Assembly: GCF_029893805.1 (NCBI RefSeq)
Contig: NZ_JARXYP010000002.1
Location: 7,750,001-7,814,000 of the forward strand
DNA from: Streptomyces sp. SAI-135
GTDB lineage: Bacteria; Actinomycetota; Actinomycetes; Streptomycetales; Streptomycetaceae
DNA: 64,000 nt
Direction of reading: 5' to 3'
Position 1 is the stretch's first letter. Every line of letters starts with the position of its first letter. The position numbers and the translations under genes were made by a program. This document shows positions 25,056 to 34,122 of this stretch, one piece after another. The notes beneath the pieces were generated by a model. It was not told the origin of the DNA, did not search any database, and was given only the letters and a program-made list of their open reading frames with translations.

Positions 25056-25924
25056 CACGACACCTGGTGCGCCGGGGCACCGGCCTCCCGGAGTCGTCGT
25101 ACGACGAACACGGCTTCCGGCGACGGGAGTTGGTCGGAGAGGCCGACGGCAGCTCGCACACCGGTTTCGGGGTGTGCGAGCTGCGCCCCGACGGCGCGGT
25201 CGCGGCCCATGTGCACTCGTACGAGGAGAGCTTCCACGTCCTCGACGGCGCCGTGGTCCTCGACGTGCCCGAGGGGTCGTACCTGCTGGAGGAGGGCGAC
25301 TACGGGCTCCTGCCGACCGGTGTCCCGCACGCCTGGCGCGGCGGCGGGGACGGCGTCGCCCGCTGGGCGGACATGCTCGCGCCGGTGCCGCGCGCCCGCT
25401 ACGGGTACGACACCCAGTCGGTGGCCCCGTGGCCGGTACGCCCGCCGGTCCGCGTCGACGTCCGTGACCCGCGCACCCGGTCCTTCGGTCACTTCGAGCC
25501 CGCGCAGATGGACCCCGGCAAGCAGTCCCAGGACCTGCTCGCGGTGTCGGCGAGCATGCGGACCGCGCTGCTCGTCTACAGCGGGATCACCGTGAAGATG
25601 ATGGTCGACGGCGATCTCGGCGCGGTCGCCTCGACGATGTTCATGGTGCAGTACGCGCCCGACGGCGTCGCGGGCACGCACGACCACCCCTTCGAGGAGA
25701 CGTACCTGTTCCTGGAGGGCGAGGCGGACGCGGTCTTCGACGGCTCGCGCTACCGGCTCGGGCCGGGCGACTGCGCCTGGGCGGGCGCGGGTTGTGTGCA
25801 CGGCTTCTCCAACGCCGGTGACCGGCCGCTGCGTTGGCTGGAGACCCAGGCGCCGCAGCCGCCGGTGCGGCACTCCTACCGGTTCACGCGGGACTGGGAG
25901 TACCTGAGGGAGGCGTCCCGATGA
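25052..25924 (+). CDS. Bicupin protein (two cupin_2 domains)
   Basis: A 290-residue protein starting at GTG within the amidohydrolase stop (GTGA). The first cupin (residues about 35-105) has the metal-binding HVHSYEESFHVL (His53, His55, Glu59) and the second (about 185-265) has THDHPFEETYLFLEG. The arrangement recalls bicupins such as ureidoglycine aminohydrolase, but the identity is not certain. The protein probably binds Mn, Fe or Zn at one or both sites and acts on an intermediate of the operon's pathway. Its stop overlaps the SDR start. Confidence 0.85.
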   Translation: MTRHLVRRGTGLPESSYDEHGFRRRELVGEADGSSHTGFGVCELRPDGAVAAHVHSYEESFHVLDGAVVLDVPEGSYLLEEGDYGLLPTGVPHAWRGGGDGVARWADMLAPVPRARYGYDTQSVAPWPVRPPVRVDVRDPRTRSFGHFEPAQMDPGKQSQDLLAVSASMRTALLVYSGITVKMMVDGDLGAVASTMFMVQYAPDGVAGTHDHPFEETYLFLEGEADAVFDGSRYRLGPGDCAWAGAGCVHGFSNAGDRPLRWLETQAPQPPVRHSYRFTRDWEYLREASR

Positions 25925-26610
25925 GCGCTGTGGTGGTGGTCGGCGGGACCTCGGGCATCGGGCGGGAGTTCGCCCGGGTGCGGGCGGAGCGCGGCGACGA
26001 GGTGGTCATCACCGGACGCGATGCCCACCGCACCGACACCGCGGCCAAGGAGATCGGCGCCCGGGGCCTCGCCCTGGACCTCGCACGGCCGAAGGGCATC
26101 GTCGACGCGCTGAGCGACGTGGGACCCGTCGACCACCTGGTGATCGCGGGCATCTCCCGCGACGAGAACCGGGTCGCCGCGTACGACATCGACGCAGCCG
26201 TCCACCTCGTCACCCTCAAGCTCGTCGGCTACACCGCCGTCGTGCACGCGCTGCGGTCCCGGCTGCACGACGACAGTGCCGTCGTGCTGTTCGGCGGACA
26301 GGCCAAGGAGCGGCCCTACCCGGGGGCGACGACGGTGGCGACGGTCAACGCCGGGGTGACCGGGCTCATGCACACCCTGGCCCTCGAACTCGCCCCGGTC
26401 CGCGTCAACGCGATCCACCCCGGGGTGGTCGGGGACAGCCCCTACTGGCGGGGCAAGCCGGAGGAGGTCCTGGCGGCCCTGCGGGCCAGGACCCCGACCG
26501 GACGGCTCGCGACCGTGGCCGACGTGGTGGACGCCGTGGACTTCCTGCTGCGCAACGGCTCGGTCAACGCCGTGGAGTTGAGCGTGGACGGCGGATGGCT
26601 GCTGGGATGA
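25921..26610 (+). CDS. Short-chain dehydrogenase/reductase-fold protein lacking YxxxK
   Basis: A 229-residue Rossmann protein. The cofactor motif GGTSGIG (residues 8-14) is intact, as is the C-terminal RVNAIHPGVV. The catalytic YxxxK is absent: at the equivalent place the protein reads VATVN ahead of AGVTGLMHTLALELAP, so Tyr is Val and Lys is Asn. It may be a non-redox relative, a regulator, or an enzyme with altered chemistry. The start lies in the ATGA overlap with the bicupin gene, making it the last gene of the operon. It converges with the methyltransferase gene 4 bases away. Confidence 0.85.
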   Translation: MSAVVVVGGTSGIGREFARVRAERGDEVVITGRDAHRTDTAAKEIGARGLALDLARPKGIVDALSDVGPVDHLVIAGISRDENRVAAYDIDAAVHLVTLKLVGYTAVVHALRSRLHDDSAVVLFGGQAKERPYPGATTVATVNAGVTGLMHTLALELAPVRVNAIHPGVVGDSPYWRGKPEEVLAALRARTPTGRLATVADVVDAVDFLLRNGSVNAVELSVDGGWLLG

Positions 26611-26614
26611 CGGC

Positions 26615-27400
26615 TCAGCGCTTGACGCCGACCCCGCCGTACAGCGACACCGGCTCGCCGTCCTCCCGCTCGTCCGGACGCCACCGCGACAGGGACACGA
26701 TGCCGGGCTCCAGTACGTCGAGTCCCTTGAAGAGACGGCTGACCTCGTCGTGGGAGCGGGCCACCAGGGTGACCCCGCCGGCGGTGTAGGCCGCGATGCC
26801 CGCGTTCACCTTCTCCGGGTCGAAGTCCGCCGTCATCGCCGACAGCACCAGACAACTGCCCGGTGCCAGCGCGCCGACCAGCGTCTCCACCAGCTCCTGG
26901 GCGCCGTCCTCGTCGGGGATGAAGTGCAGCAGCGACAGCGCGACGGGCTGCTCGAAGTCGAGGACGGCGGAGGCGCCCTGCAGGATCTGCCGCGGTTCGC
27001 GGGCGTCGGCCTGGATGTAGTGCGTCGCCCCCTCCGGGGTGCCGTGCAGCAGGGCCGCCGCGTGGGCCAGGACGATCGGGTCGTTGTCGACGTACACGAT
27101 CCGGGCGTCCGGTACGGCGGACTGGGCGATCTGGTGCAGGTTGGGCTCGGTGGGGATGCCGGAGCCGATGTCGAGGAACTGGCGGATTCCCGCCTCCCGT
27201 ACGACGGCACGGGTGGCCCGCTCCATGAACCGGCGGTTGGCGCGCGCCTGCCGGGGGGCGTCGCCCTGCGCGGTGATCCGGCGTCCCAGCTCCTCGTCGA
27301 CGGGGTAGTTGTCCTTCCCGCCGAGGAACCAGTCGTAGACCCGGGCCGGATGCGGCCTGCTCGTGTCGATCCGTCGGCCGGCCGACTCGGTCCCGGTCAC
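26615..27400 (-). CDS. SAM-dependent methyltransferase (DUF574 type), second copy
   Basis: A 261-residue paralogue of the protein encoded at 18213-19025. It shares RVYDWFLGGKDNYPVDEELG, FLDIGSGIPTEPN and RIVYVDNDPIVLAHAA with it and ends YGGVGVKR. GTG 27400 is chosen for a GAGGAG-like ribosome-binding site 8 bases upstream. The substrate is unknown. It is not translationally coupled to any neighbour. Confidence 0.88.
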   Translation of the reverse strand: MTGTESAGRRIDTSRPHPARVYDWFLGGKDNYPVDEELGRRITAQGDAPRQARANRRFMERATRAVVREAGIRQFLDIGSGIPTEPNLHQIAQSAVPDARIVYVDNDPIVLAHAAALLHGTPEGATHYIQADAREPRQILQGASAVLDFEQPVALSLLHFIPDEDGAQELVETLVGALAPGSCLVLSAMTADFDPEKVNAGIAAYTAGGVTLVARSHDEVSRLFKGLDVLEPGIVSLSRWRPDEREDGEPVSLYGGVGVKR

Positions 27401-27444
27401 ACAACGCTCCTCTGCTCGACAGGATGTGCGAGCAGTGTGCCATG

Positions 27445-28092
27445 TCACCCGGCGCGGCGGAGGCTGTCCTCGGCCACCCCGTCGTCGATCGCCGCCCGCA
27501 CCAACGCGGCGGCGAGGACGTCGGGTTGGGCGTCACCGGCCAGCTCGACCAGCCGGTCGGGATCCTTCGGCAGGCCCAGCCGCTCGGCACCCGCGAGCAC
27601 CTTGCCGTCCAGACAGGGTGCGACCTCGGGCCAGACGCCCTGCACCTCACGCAGGAAGATGTCGGCTCCGGCGGGTCCGATGCCGGGGAACTCCTGGAGC
27701 AGGCGCCGCAGTTCGCTCACGTCGCCGTCCGCCTCGGCGCGCAGCCGGCGCAGGTCGCCGCCCCAGCGCTCGTTCAACAGGTCGGCGCCTTCGCCGAGTT
27801 GGGTGGCCGTACGTTCGTCGTAGCGCCGGTAGCCGCCGCGGCCCAGTGCGTCCACCCGCTTCTGCCGGCCGGCCTGGGCCATGCTGCGGGGATCACGCAG
27901 TCCGGCCCGGTGCAGTTCGCGGGCGGCGGCGATCGCGACGGAGCCGCGGATGCGGGCACTGAGCAGAAGGGACAGCACCAGCAGCCGGTACAGGGGCTGC
28001 GGGGTGTCCTTCAGCGTGATGCCCGCCTCCGCGGCGTACGTCCGTCCGTGCGCGCCGACGAGTTCCCGTACGACGCGCTCCGCCCTCGTCAC
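27445..28092 (-). CDS. HhH-GPD superfamily DNA glycosylase/endonuclease III-like protein
   Basis: A 215-residue all-helical protein with a helix-hairpin-helix FPGIGPAGADIFLREV (about residues 135-150) followed by a helical tail. The N-terminal LLVLSLLLSARIRGSVAIAAARELH matches the endonuclease III core where a DNA-base flipping pocket forms. The 4Fe-4S cysteines of classical Nth are absent and no catalytic Lys is evident before the GIG loop, so it may be a monofunctional or divergent member. It is last in a coupled stress-related operon with Dps and a WhiB-like protein. Confidence 0.82.
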   Translation of the reverse strand: MTRAERVVRELVGAHGRTYAAEAGITLKDTPQPLYRLLVLSLLLSARIRGSVAIAAARELHRAGLRDPRSMAQAGRQKRVDALGRGGYRRYDERTATQLGEGADLLNERWGGDLRRLRAEADGDVSELRRLLQEFPGIGPAGADIFLREVQGVWPEVAPCLDGKVLAGAERLGLPKDPDRLVELAGDAQPDVLAAALVRAAIDDGVAEDSLRRAG

Positions 28093-28421
28093 CGCCTGAG
28101 CGGGTCGTGTCCGACGGACATCAGCCGGTGCCGGCGGAGTGTCTCCTCGGCCTCGGGCTCCTTCTCCACGTCGGCCTCCGCGGCGACGGTGTCCACGACC
28201 TCGTACATCACGTCGATGTCGTCGTCGGTCAGGTCCGTGCGCCGCTTCTGGAGGATCGCGAGGACGTGCTGCCCGGTCGGCTCACCCGCGTGCTCCGGCA
28301 GCGGCTCGGCGGACTCGTCGGCGTCGCTGACCCGCAGCCAGGCGGCCAGTTCCTGGGAGGTCATGTTCACCGCGCGGTGGAAGTCCTCCCACAGCGCGTC
28401 GAGTTCGAGGGCGTCGGTCAT
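28089..28421 (-). CDS. DUF3140 protein
   Basis: A 110-residue acidic protein of the DUF3140 family, with LWEDFHRAVNMTSQELAAWL at the N terminus, a central HVLAILQKRRTDLTDDDIDVM helix pair, and a C-terminal HDPLRR. Related proteins are sometimes described as DNA-binding, but the role is unproven. Its stop overlaps the HhH-GPD gene start (4 bases), and the dps stop lies 33 bases upstream. Confidence 0.82.
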   Translation of the reverse strand: MTDALELDALWEDFHRAVNMTSQELAAWLRVSDADESAEPLPEHAGEPTGQHVLAILQKRRTDLTDDDIDVMYEVVDTVAAEADVEKEPEAEETLRRHRLMSVGHDPLRR

Positions 28422-28454
28422 CGCGTGCGCCTTTCCGTGGGTGTCTGCGGCCGG

Positions 28455-28934
28455 TCAGTCCCGGGGCCAGTTCTCGGCCTCGAACATCCAGCGCTGCTTC
28501 TCCAGTTCGGCGGTGATGCCGATGAGCAGGTCCTGGGTGACCGGGTCGGCCTTCTCGGTGGCCTCGATGCGCTCGCGCAGCCGGCCGATGGCCGCCTCCA
28601 GCGTCTCCACGATCAGCCGGACGACCTCGTCGTCCCGGATCCAGCCGCTCTTCGAGCCGGGCAGCGTGTAGGCGGCGGCGATCGTCTCGGGGCGGCCGTC
28701 CGGCGGCACGCCCAGGGCCGCGGCGCGCTCGGCCACGGTGTCGGAGAACGTACGGGCCGTCGACACCACCTCGTCCAACTGGAGGTGGATGGAACGGAAA
28801 CGCGGGCCCACGATGTTCCAGTGCGCCTGCTTCCCGATCAGCGACAGGCCGATCAGATCCACCAGGGTGCTCTGCAGGGCGTCCCCGGCCGTCTCGCGGG
28901 CCGAATCGGACAGGGTGCTCCTGACCACAGTCAT
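28455..28934 (-). CDS. dps: Dps-family DNA-protection / ferroxidase protein
   Basis: A 159-residue ferritin-like protein. The Dps ferroxidase motif KQAHWNIVGPRFRSIHLQLDEV (helices A-B) carries the expected His and Asp/Glu ligands, and the C-terminal helix ends EKQRWMFEAENWPRD. Dps dodecamers store iron, consume H2O2 and coat the nucleoid under stress. The start overlaps the stop of a WhiB-like gene by 4 bases (ATGA at 28931-28934), so expression is linked to that regulator. Confidence 0.94.
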   Translation of the reverse strand: MTVVRSTLSDSARETAGDALQSTLVDLIGLSLIGKQAHWNIVGPRFRSIHLQLDEVVSTARTFSDTVAERAAALGVPPDGRPETIAAAYTLPGSKSGWIRDDEVVRLIVETLEAAIGRLRERIEATEKADPVTQDLLIGITAELEKQRWMFEAENWPRD

Positions 28935-29188
28935 ACCGTGCTCCTCCTTCTGGCATGGTCAATGCCGGTACGGAGCAGTGCGTCGCGTTCCTGCTCGCAG
29001 GTTCCGCCCCACACGCCGGAGGTCTGCCCGCTGCTGAGCGCCAGGTCGAGGCACTCGGCGGTCACCGGGCAGCGGGCGCACACGCGCTTCGCCGCCGCGA
29101 CGTCCCGCAGCGCGGGTCCTTGCGTGCCCACGGGGAAGAACAGCTCGGGGTCCTCTCCCACGCAGGCCGCTCGACGCAACCACTCCAT
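28931..29188 (-). CDS. WhiB-like iron-sulfur regulator
   Basis: An 85-residue protein with the four WhiB cysteines that hold a [4Fe-4S] cluster: Cys9 in AACVGEDPELFFP, then Cys37, Cys40 and Cys46 in CARCPVTAEC. The turn motif GVWGG (58-62) is intact, and a fifth Cys64 directly after it is unusual. The C-terminal RRRSTV patch could touch DNA or sigma factor. WhiB proteins are redox-sensitive transcription factors of actinobacteria. Coupling to dps suggests it senses O2 or NO and matches Dps supply. The ATG at 29188 fits the usual WhiB length. Confidence 0.93.
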   Translation of the reverse strand: MEWLRRAACVGEDPELFFPVGTQGPALRDVAAAKRVCARCPVTAECLDLALSSGQTSGVWGGTCEQERDALLRTGIDHARRRSTV

Positions 29189-29232
29189 GGGGGCGCGGGT
29201 GCCCCGGGCGTACTCGTGCAAACAGGGCGGTC

Positions 29233-30033
29233 TCAGGGTGTGAGCACGCCCTCGATGAAGCCCGTCACATCTGCGAAGACCTCCGCCCTGTTCGTCTCGT
29301 GGAACACCTCGTGGCGGGCACCGGCGTAGATCCGCTCGCTGCACAGGGGCCCCCTGATCTCCTCGATCCCGGCGCGGCTCCCGGCGAGCGGGACCAGCCG
29401 GTCGTCGTCACCGTGCAGCCACAGCAACGGGAGCGGGCCGAGCCGGCCGCCCTCGGACACGGTCCTCAGGGTGCGGGCGAACGCCTCCACCGTCGGCCGC
29501 TTCATCGGCCCGTGCCAGACGAGGGGATCCGCCCGGTAGGCGGCGCCCACCCGGGGGTCACGGGAGAGCGAGGCCGGACTGACGGGGGTGTCCGGGATCT
29601 CGTCGAGGGCGAGCAGGGCTCCCGGCAGCTCCCAGGCGCCGATCACCGGCCCCGACAGCACGAGCGCGGTGAGCTCGTCGCCGTACCGCTGCGCGAAACG
29701 GGCGGCGATCAGACCGCCCATGGAGTGCCCGACCATGACGAGCGGCACCCCGGGGTGGACGCCCCGGGCCAGGTCCGCGACCGCGTGCACGTCGGTGACC
29801 ACGTCCTCGAAGTCCTCGATCAGGACCCGTTCCCCGCCGGACCTGCCGTGCCCGGTGTGATCGGGCCCGATGACGGCCGCGCCGTGCGCTGTGAGGACCC
29901 CGGCGAGCTCCTCGTACCGGCCGGCGTGCTCCCCGTACCCGTGCACCACGAGGGCCACGTACCGGGGGCGGCCGTGGGGCCACTCGCGCACGGTGAGGGG
30001 ACCGTGGATGCCGGTGAGGACGTGCTCGGCCAT
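29233..30033 (-). CDS. Alpha/beta hydrolase, monoacylglycerol-lipase-like
   Basis: A 266-residue serine hydrolase. The nucleophile elbow GHSMGG places Ser104; the acid is in LHGDDDRLVP and the base in GARHEVFHE. The oxyanion segment VVHGYGEHAGRY is typical of the Hydrolase_4/lysophospholipase group. The enzyme would cleave mono-acyl esters. It is divergent from the thiolase gene with 81 bases between. Confidence 0.92.
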   Translation of the reverse strand: MAEHVLTGIHGPLTVREWPHGRPRYVALVVHGYGEHAGRYEELAGVLTAHGAAVIGPDHTGHGRSGGERVLIEDFEDVVTDVHAVADLARGVHPGVPLVMVGHSMGGLIAARFAQRYGDELTALVLSGPVIGAWELPGALLALDEIPDTPVSPASLSRDPRVGAAYRADPLVWHGPMKRPTVEAFARTLRTVSEGGRLGPLPLLWLHGDDDRLVPLAGSRAGIEEIRGPLCSERIYAGARHEVFHETNRAEVFADVTGFIEGVLTP

Positions 30034-30063
30034 GTCTGCTCCCGCTGCGCTATAGTCCGAAAC

Positions 30064-30074
30064 TAGCGGTGCTA
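30064..30074. promoter_or_regulatory. Inverted repeat in divergent lipase/thiolase promoter region
   Basis: TAGCGGTGCTA (arms TAGC/GCTA around GGT, extended by A on both sides to A(C)TAGC...GCTAAT) lies between the two divergent genes, next to a TATAGT box. TetR- or MarR-type repressors often bind ACTAGC-like dyads in fatty-acid genes. No regulator gene lies here, so the protein would act from elsewhere. Confidence 0.4.
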
Positions 30075-30114
30075 ATTAAAGCGGTCCGGAACCCCTACGG
30101 TCAGGAGTCTTCCC

Positions 30115-31302
<1,188 letters not shown>

Positions 31303-31385
31303 GGGCTGCCCGAGGACGTCAACAGGACCACTCGGCGAGACGGCACTTACCGGACCGGTTGCCTGCACATAGCATCGGTCTCCGC

Positions 31386-32159
31386 ATGGACACGATGACG
31401 CTCTGGCACATTTCCGGCTGGGAGTTCGCCGCCCTCGCCGCCGCGGCACTGCTCGTGGGCTTCTCCAAGACCGCCGTGAGCGGGGCCAACACGGTCAGCC
31501 TCGCGATCTTCGCCGCGGTGCTGCCCGCCCGCGCCTCCACCGGCGCGCTGCTGCCGATCCTGATCGCCGGGGACGTGCTCGCGGTGCTCACCTACCGGCG
31601 GCACGCCCACTGGCCCACCCTCTGGCGGCTGTTCCCGGCGGTCGCGGTCGGCGTGGTCGCCGGCACGCTGTTCCTCCGGTGGGCGGACGACGGGATCGTA
31701 CGGACGTCGATCGGCGCGATCCTCCTGTTCATGGCGGCGGTGACGGTCTGGCGCCGCCGCACGGCCGACGCCGAGGAGGAACCCGACTCGGTCGCCACCC
31801 GGACCGGCCGCGTCAAGGCCCGCTCCTACGGCGTCCTCGGCGGCTTCACCACCATGGTCGCCAACGCCGGCGGCCCCGTGATGTCGATGTACCTGCTGTC
31901 CGCGGGCTTCCGCAAACTCGGCTTCCTCGGCACCTCGGCGTTCTTCTTCCTGATCGTCAACGTCTCCAAGGTGCCCTTCAGCGTCGGCCTCGGCCTGATC
32001 GACGGGCACTCGCTGCTGCTCGACCTCGCCCTCGTGGCGTTCGTCGTGCCCGGCGCGCTGCTCGGCAAATGGGCCGTGAACCGCATCAACCAGCGGCTCT
32101 TCGAACAGCTGGTGATCGCGGCGACGGTCGTGGGCGGTCTACAGCTCCTGCTGCGCTGA
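31386..32159 (+). CDS. TSUP-family permease (TauE/SafE)
   Basis: A 257-residue integral membrane protein of the sulfite exporter TauE/SafE family, with about eight hydrophobic helices and the repeated core GFSKTAVSGANTVSLAIFA and GGFTTMVANAGGPVMSMYL. Members export sulfite, sulfoacetate or other small organic anions. The ATG at 31386 is the first good start after the thiolase (83 bases downstream). Its 3' end overlaps the stop of the convergent HAD gene by 21 bases. Confidence 0.9.
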   Translation: MDTMTLWHISGWEFAALAAAALLVGFSKTAVSGANTVSLAIFAAVLPARASTGALLPILIAGDVLAVLTYRRHAHWPTLWRLFPAVAVGVVAGTLFLRWADDGIVRTSIGAILLFMAAVTVWRRRTADAEEEPDSVATRTGRVKARSYGVLGGFTTMVANAGGPVMSMYLLSAGFRKLGFLGTSAFFFLIVNVSKVPFSVGLGLIDGHSLLLDLALVAFVVPGALLGKWAVNRINQRLFEQLVIAATVVGGLQLLLR

Positions 32160-32939
32160 CGCGCCGAGCAGCGCCGGCAGGTCCGCGAAGGAGTCGATCA
32201 CGTGGTCGGGCCTGCCACTGGCCGAGCGGTGGGTCTCCGGGAGGTACTTGCCGGTCCTCACCAGCACTCCGGTGAGCCCGGCGCGCTGCGCGGCCAGCAC
32301 GTCCGACTCGATGTCGTCCCCCACCATCAGCGCCTCGTCCGGCCCGGCCCCGAGCCGCGCGAGTGCCGCCTCGAAGAACGCGGGCGACGGCTTGCCGGTG
32401 ACCTCGGCCTCGGTCCGGGCGGCCTGCTCCAGACCGGCCAAGAAGGCCCCGGCGTCCAGCTGGAGCCCGTCGGCGGTACGCCAGTACAGGTTGCGGTGCA
32501 TCGCCACCAGCCGGGCCCCGCGCTGGAGGTGCCCGAAGGCCCGGTTGAGCGCCGCGTAACCGAACTCGGGCCCGGCACCTCCGAGCACGACGACGTCGGC
32601 GTCCTCGGCCTCGTCGCCGACCAGCGTGACGCCCGCGAGGTCCTCGGCGATGTCCCCGCTGTTCAGCAGGGCGCAGCGGGCGCCGGGACAGTGGTGGGCC
32701 AGATACGCGGCGGTGACCGCGGGCGCGGTGAGGATGTCCTCCGCCGATACGGCGAACCCTGCCCCCACCAGCACCGAGGCGATCGACGCCCGCGTCCGCG
32801 AGGTCGTGTTCGTCACCAACGCGACCCCGAACCCGGCCTCCCGCACCTCCCGCAACGCCGCCACCGCCCCGGGCAGGGGCTCCCACGAAACGGTGAGGAC
32901 ACCGTCGATGTCGATGAGGACCGCACGCACGGATGCCAT
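32139..32939 (-). CDS. HAD-IIA hydrolase (NagD-like phosphatase)
   Basis: A 266-residue HAD superfamily protein. Motif I is DIDGVLT (nucleophile Asp10), motif II VTNTT, motif III GKPSPAFFEAALARL, and motif IV MVGDDIESDVLAAQRAGL. The C2-type cap domain between motifs II and III puts it in the NagD/PGP branch, phosphatases of sugar phosphates or nucleotides. The start at 32939 is the only ATG adjoining motif I. Upstream is a non-coding repeat array. Confidence 0.9.
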   Translation of the reverse strand: MASVRAVLIDIDGVLTVSWEPLPGAVAALREVREAGFGVALVTNTTSRTRASIASVLVGAGFAVSAEDILTAPAVTAAYLAHHCPGARCALLNSGDIAEDLAGVTLVGDEAEDADVVVLGGAGPEFGYAALNRAFGHLQRGARLVAMHRNLYWRTADGLQLDAGAFLAGLEQAARTEAEVTGKPSPAFFEAALARLGAGPDEALMVGDDIESDVLAAQRAGLTGVLVRTGKYLPETHRSASGRPDHVIDSFADLPALLGASAQQEL

Positions 32940-32990
32940 GCCCGGACCATAACCAGGGACGGGCTGGAACGCCTGTTGTCCGACGCCCCT

Positions 32991-33313
32991 GATGTTCTGC
33001 CGGGGTGGGCGGACGTGGGCCGAGCCGCACACCCTGCCGGAGGGGGCGGGCGTTGGTCCCGGCGGGGGACCGGACCGTGCCGCATGCCCCACCAGACGGC
33101 GACGGGCGTCGGTCGCGGCCGTGCGCGCGCCGTGCCACATGCCCTGCCGGAAGGGGCGGGCATCGGTCGCGGCGGGGCACCCGGCTGTGCCGCATGTCCC
33201 ACCGGGGAGGGCGGACGTCGGCCGCAGTTCCGGAGGGGACGGACGTCGGCCGCAGTTCCAAGGCCGACCGTGCCGTATGTCATGCCGGAGGGGGGCGGGC
33301 GTGGGCCGACGGC
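32991..33313. repeat. Degenerate tandem repeat array, about 7 copies
   Basis: Between the HAD gene and cobK there are about seven copies (beginning near 32991, 33033, 33084, 33139, 33194, 33231 and 33277) of a 37-55-base unit. Shared core pieces are ATGYCCYRCCGG, GGGGCGGGCRTCGG and the ending GTGCCGC. Copies drift by insertions and substitutions. Both strands are open across the array but the translation is low-complexity, so no gene is called here. Confidence 0.7.
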
Positions 33314-33363
33314 ATGCACCCGCCGTGCCGTCTCGCGCCCCCTGACCTCGTACGCTACCCGCC

Positions 33364-34110
33364 ATGTCCCCGCACATCCTGATCCTCGGCGGCACCACCG
33401 AGGCCCGTGAACTGGCCGCCGTGCTGGCGGCGCGGCCGGGTGTGCGCGTCACCACCTCCCTCGCGGGGCGGGTGACCCGGCCGGGCGCGGTCGCGGGGGA
33501 GGTGCGGATCGGGGGGTTCGGCGGGGTCGAGGGGCTGGCCGACTGGCTGCGGGACGAGCGTGTCGACGCACTGGTCGACGCCACCCACCCCTTCGCCCGC
33601 GCGATCACCGCCCACGCGGCACGGGCGGCCGCGGCGACCGGCGTGCCCTGCGTGGTGCTGCGCCGCCCCGGCTGGCGGCCGGGGCCGGGGGACCGCTGGC
33701 ACCAGGTCGACTCCCTCGACGAGGCCGCTCGGTTGCTGCCGAGCCTCGGCCGGCGGGTGTTCCTGACCACCGGTCGCACGGAGCTCGCCGCCTTCGCCCA
33801 CCTGACCGAACTGCACTTCGTCGTACGGTCGGTGGAGCTGCCCGAGCCGCCCATGCCCCCGCACACCGAAGTCCTTCTCGCCCGCGGCCCGTTCACGGTG
33901 GCCGACGAGTCGACGCTCCTGTACGACCACTGCATCGACGTCCTGGTCACCAAGGACAGCGGGGGCACGGCCACCTCCGCCAAACTCACGGCCGCCCGCG
34001 AACTGGCCGTGCCCGTGGTGGTCGTACGCCGACCGGCCCTGCCCGACGGGGTGACGGCGGTGCCGGACGTGGCGGGCGTCGAGAGGTGGCTGGACCTCGA
34101 CCGCCTTTGA
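33364..34110 (+). CDS. cobK: Cobalt-precorrin-6A reductase
   Basis: A 248-residue protein of the CobK/CbiJ family, which reduces precorrin-6A to precorrin-6B with NADPH in cobalamin synthesis. Family features: ILILGGTTEARELA at the N terminus, DATHPFARAI, RPGW, LTTGR and TKDSGGTATSAKL near the C terminus. It is separated from another cobalamin gene, cobF, by the MFS gene, so the two are not co-transcribed. Confidence 0.95.
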   Translation: MSPHILILGGTTEARELAAVLAARPGVRVTTSLAGRVTRPGAVAGEVRIGGFGGVEGLADWLRDERVDALVDATHPFARAITAHAARAAAATGVPCVVLRRPGWRPGPGDRWHQVDSLDEAARLLPSLGRRVFLTTGRTELAAFAHLTELHFVVRSVELPEPPMPPHTEVLLARGPFTVADESTLLYDHCIDVLVTKDSGGTATSAKLTAARELAVPVVVVRRPALPDGVTAVPDVAGVERWLDLDRL

Positions 34111-34122
34111 CACGCACGCGGT

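Noticed and set aside
32991..33313. CRISPR-like array
   Set aside because: Units are degenerate and vary from 37 to 55 bases without constant repeat and unique spacers; no cas genes nearby.
32992..33345. 117-residue plus-strand frame in the repeat array
   Set aside because: Translation only reflects the repeat; no ribosome-binding site or family similarity.
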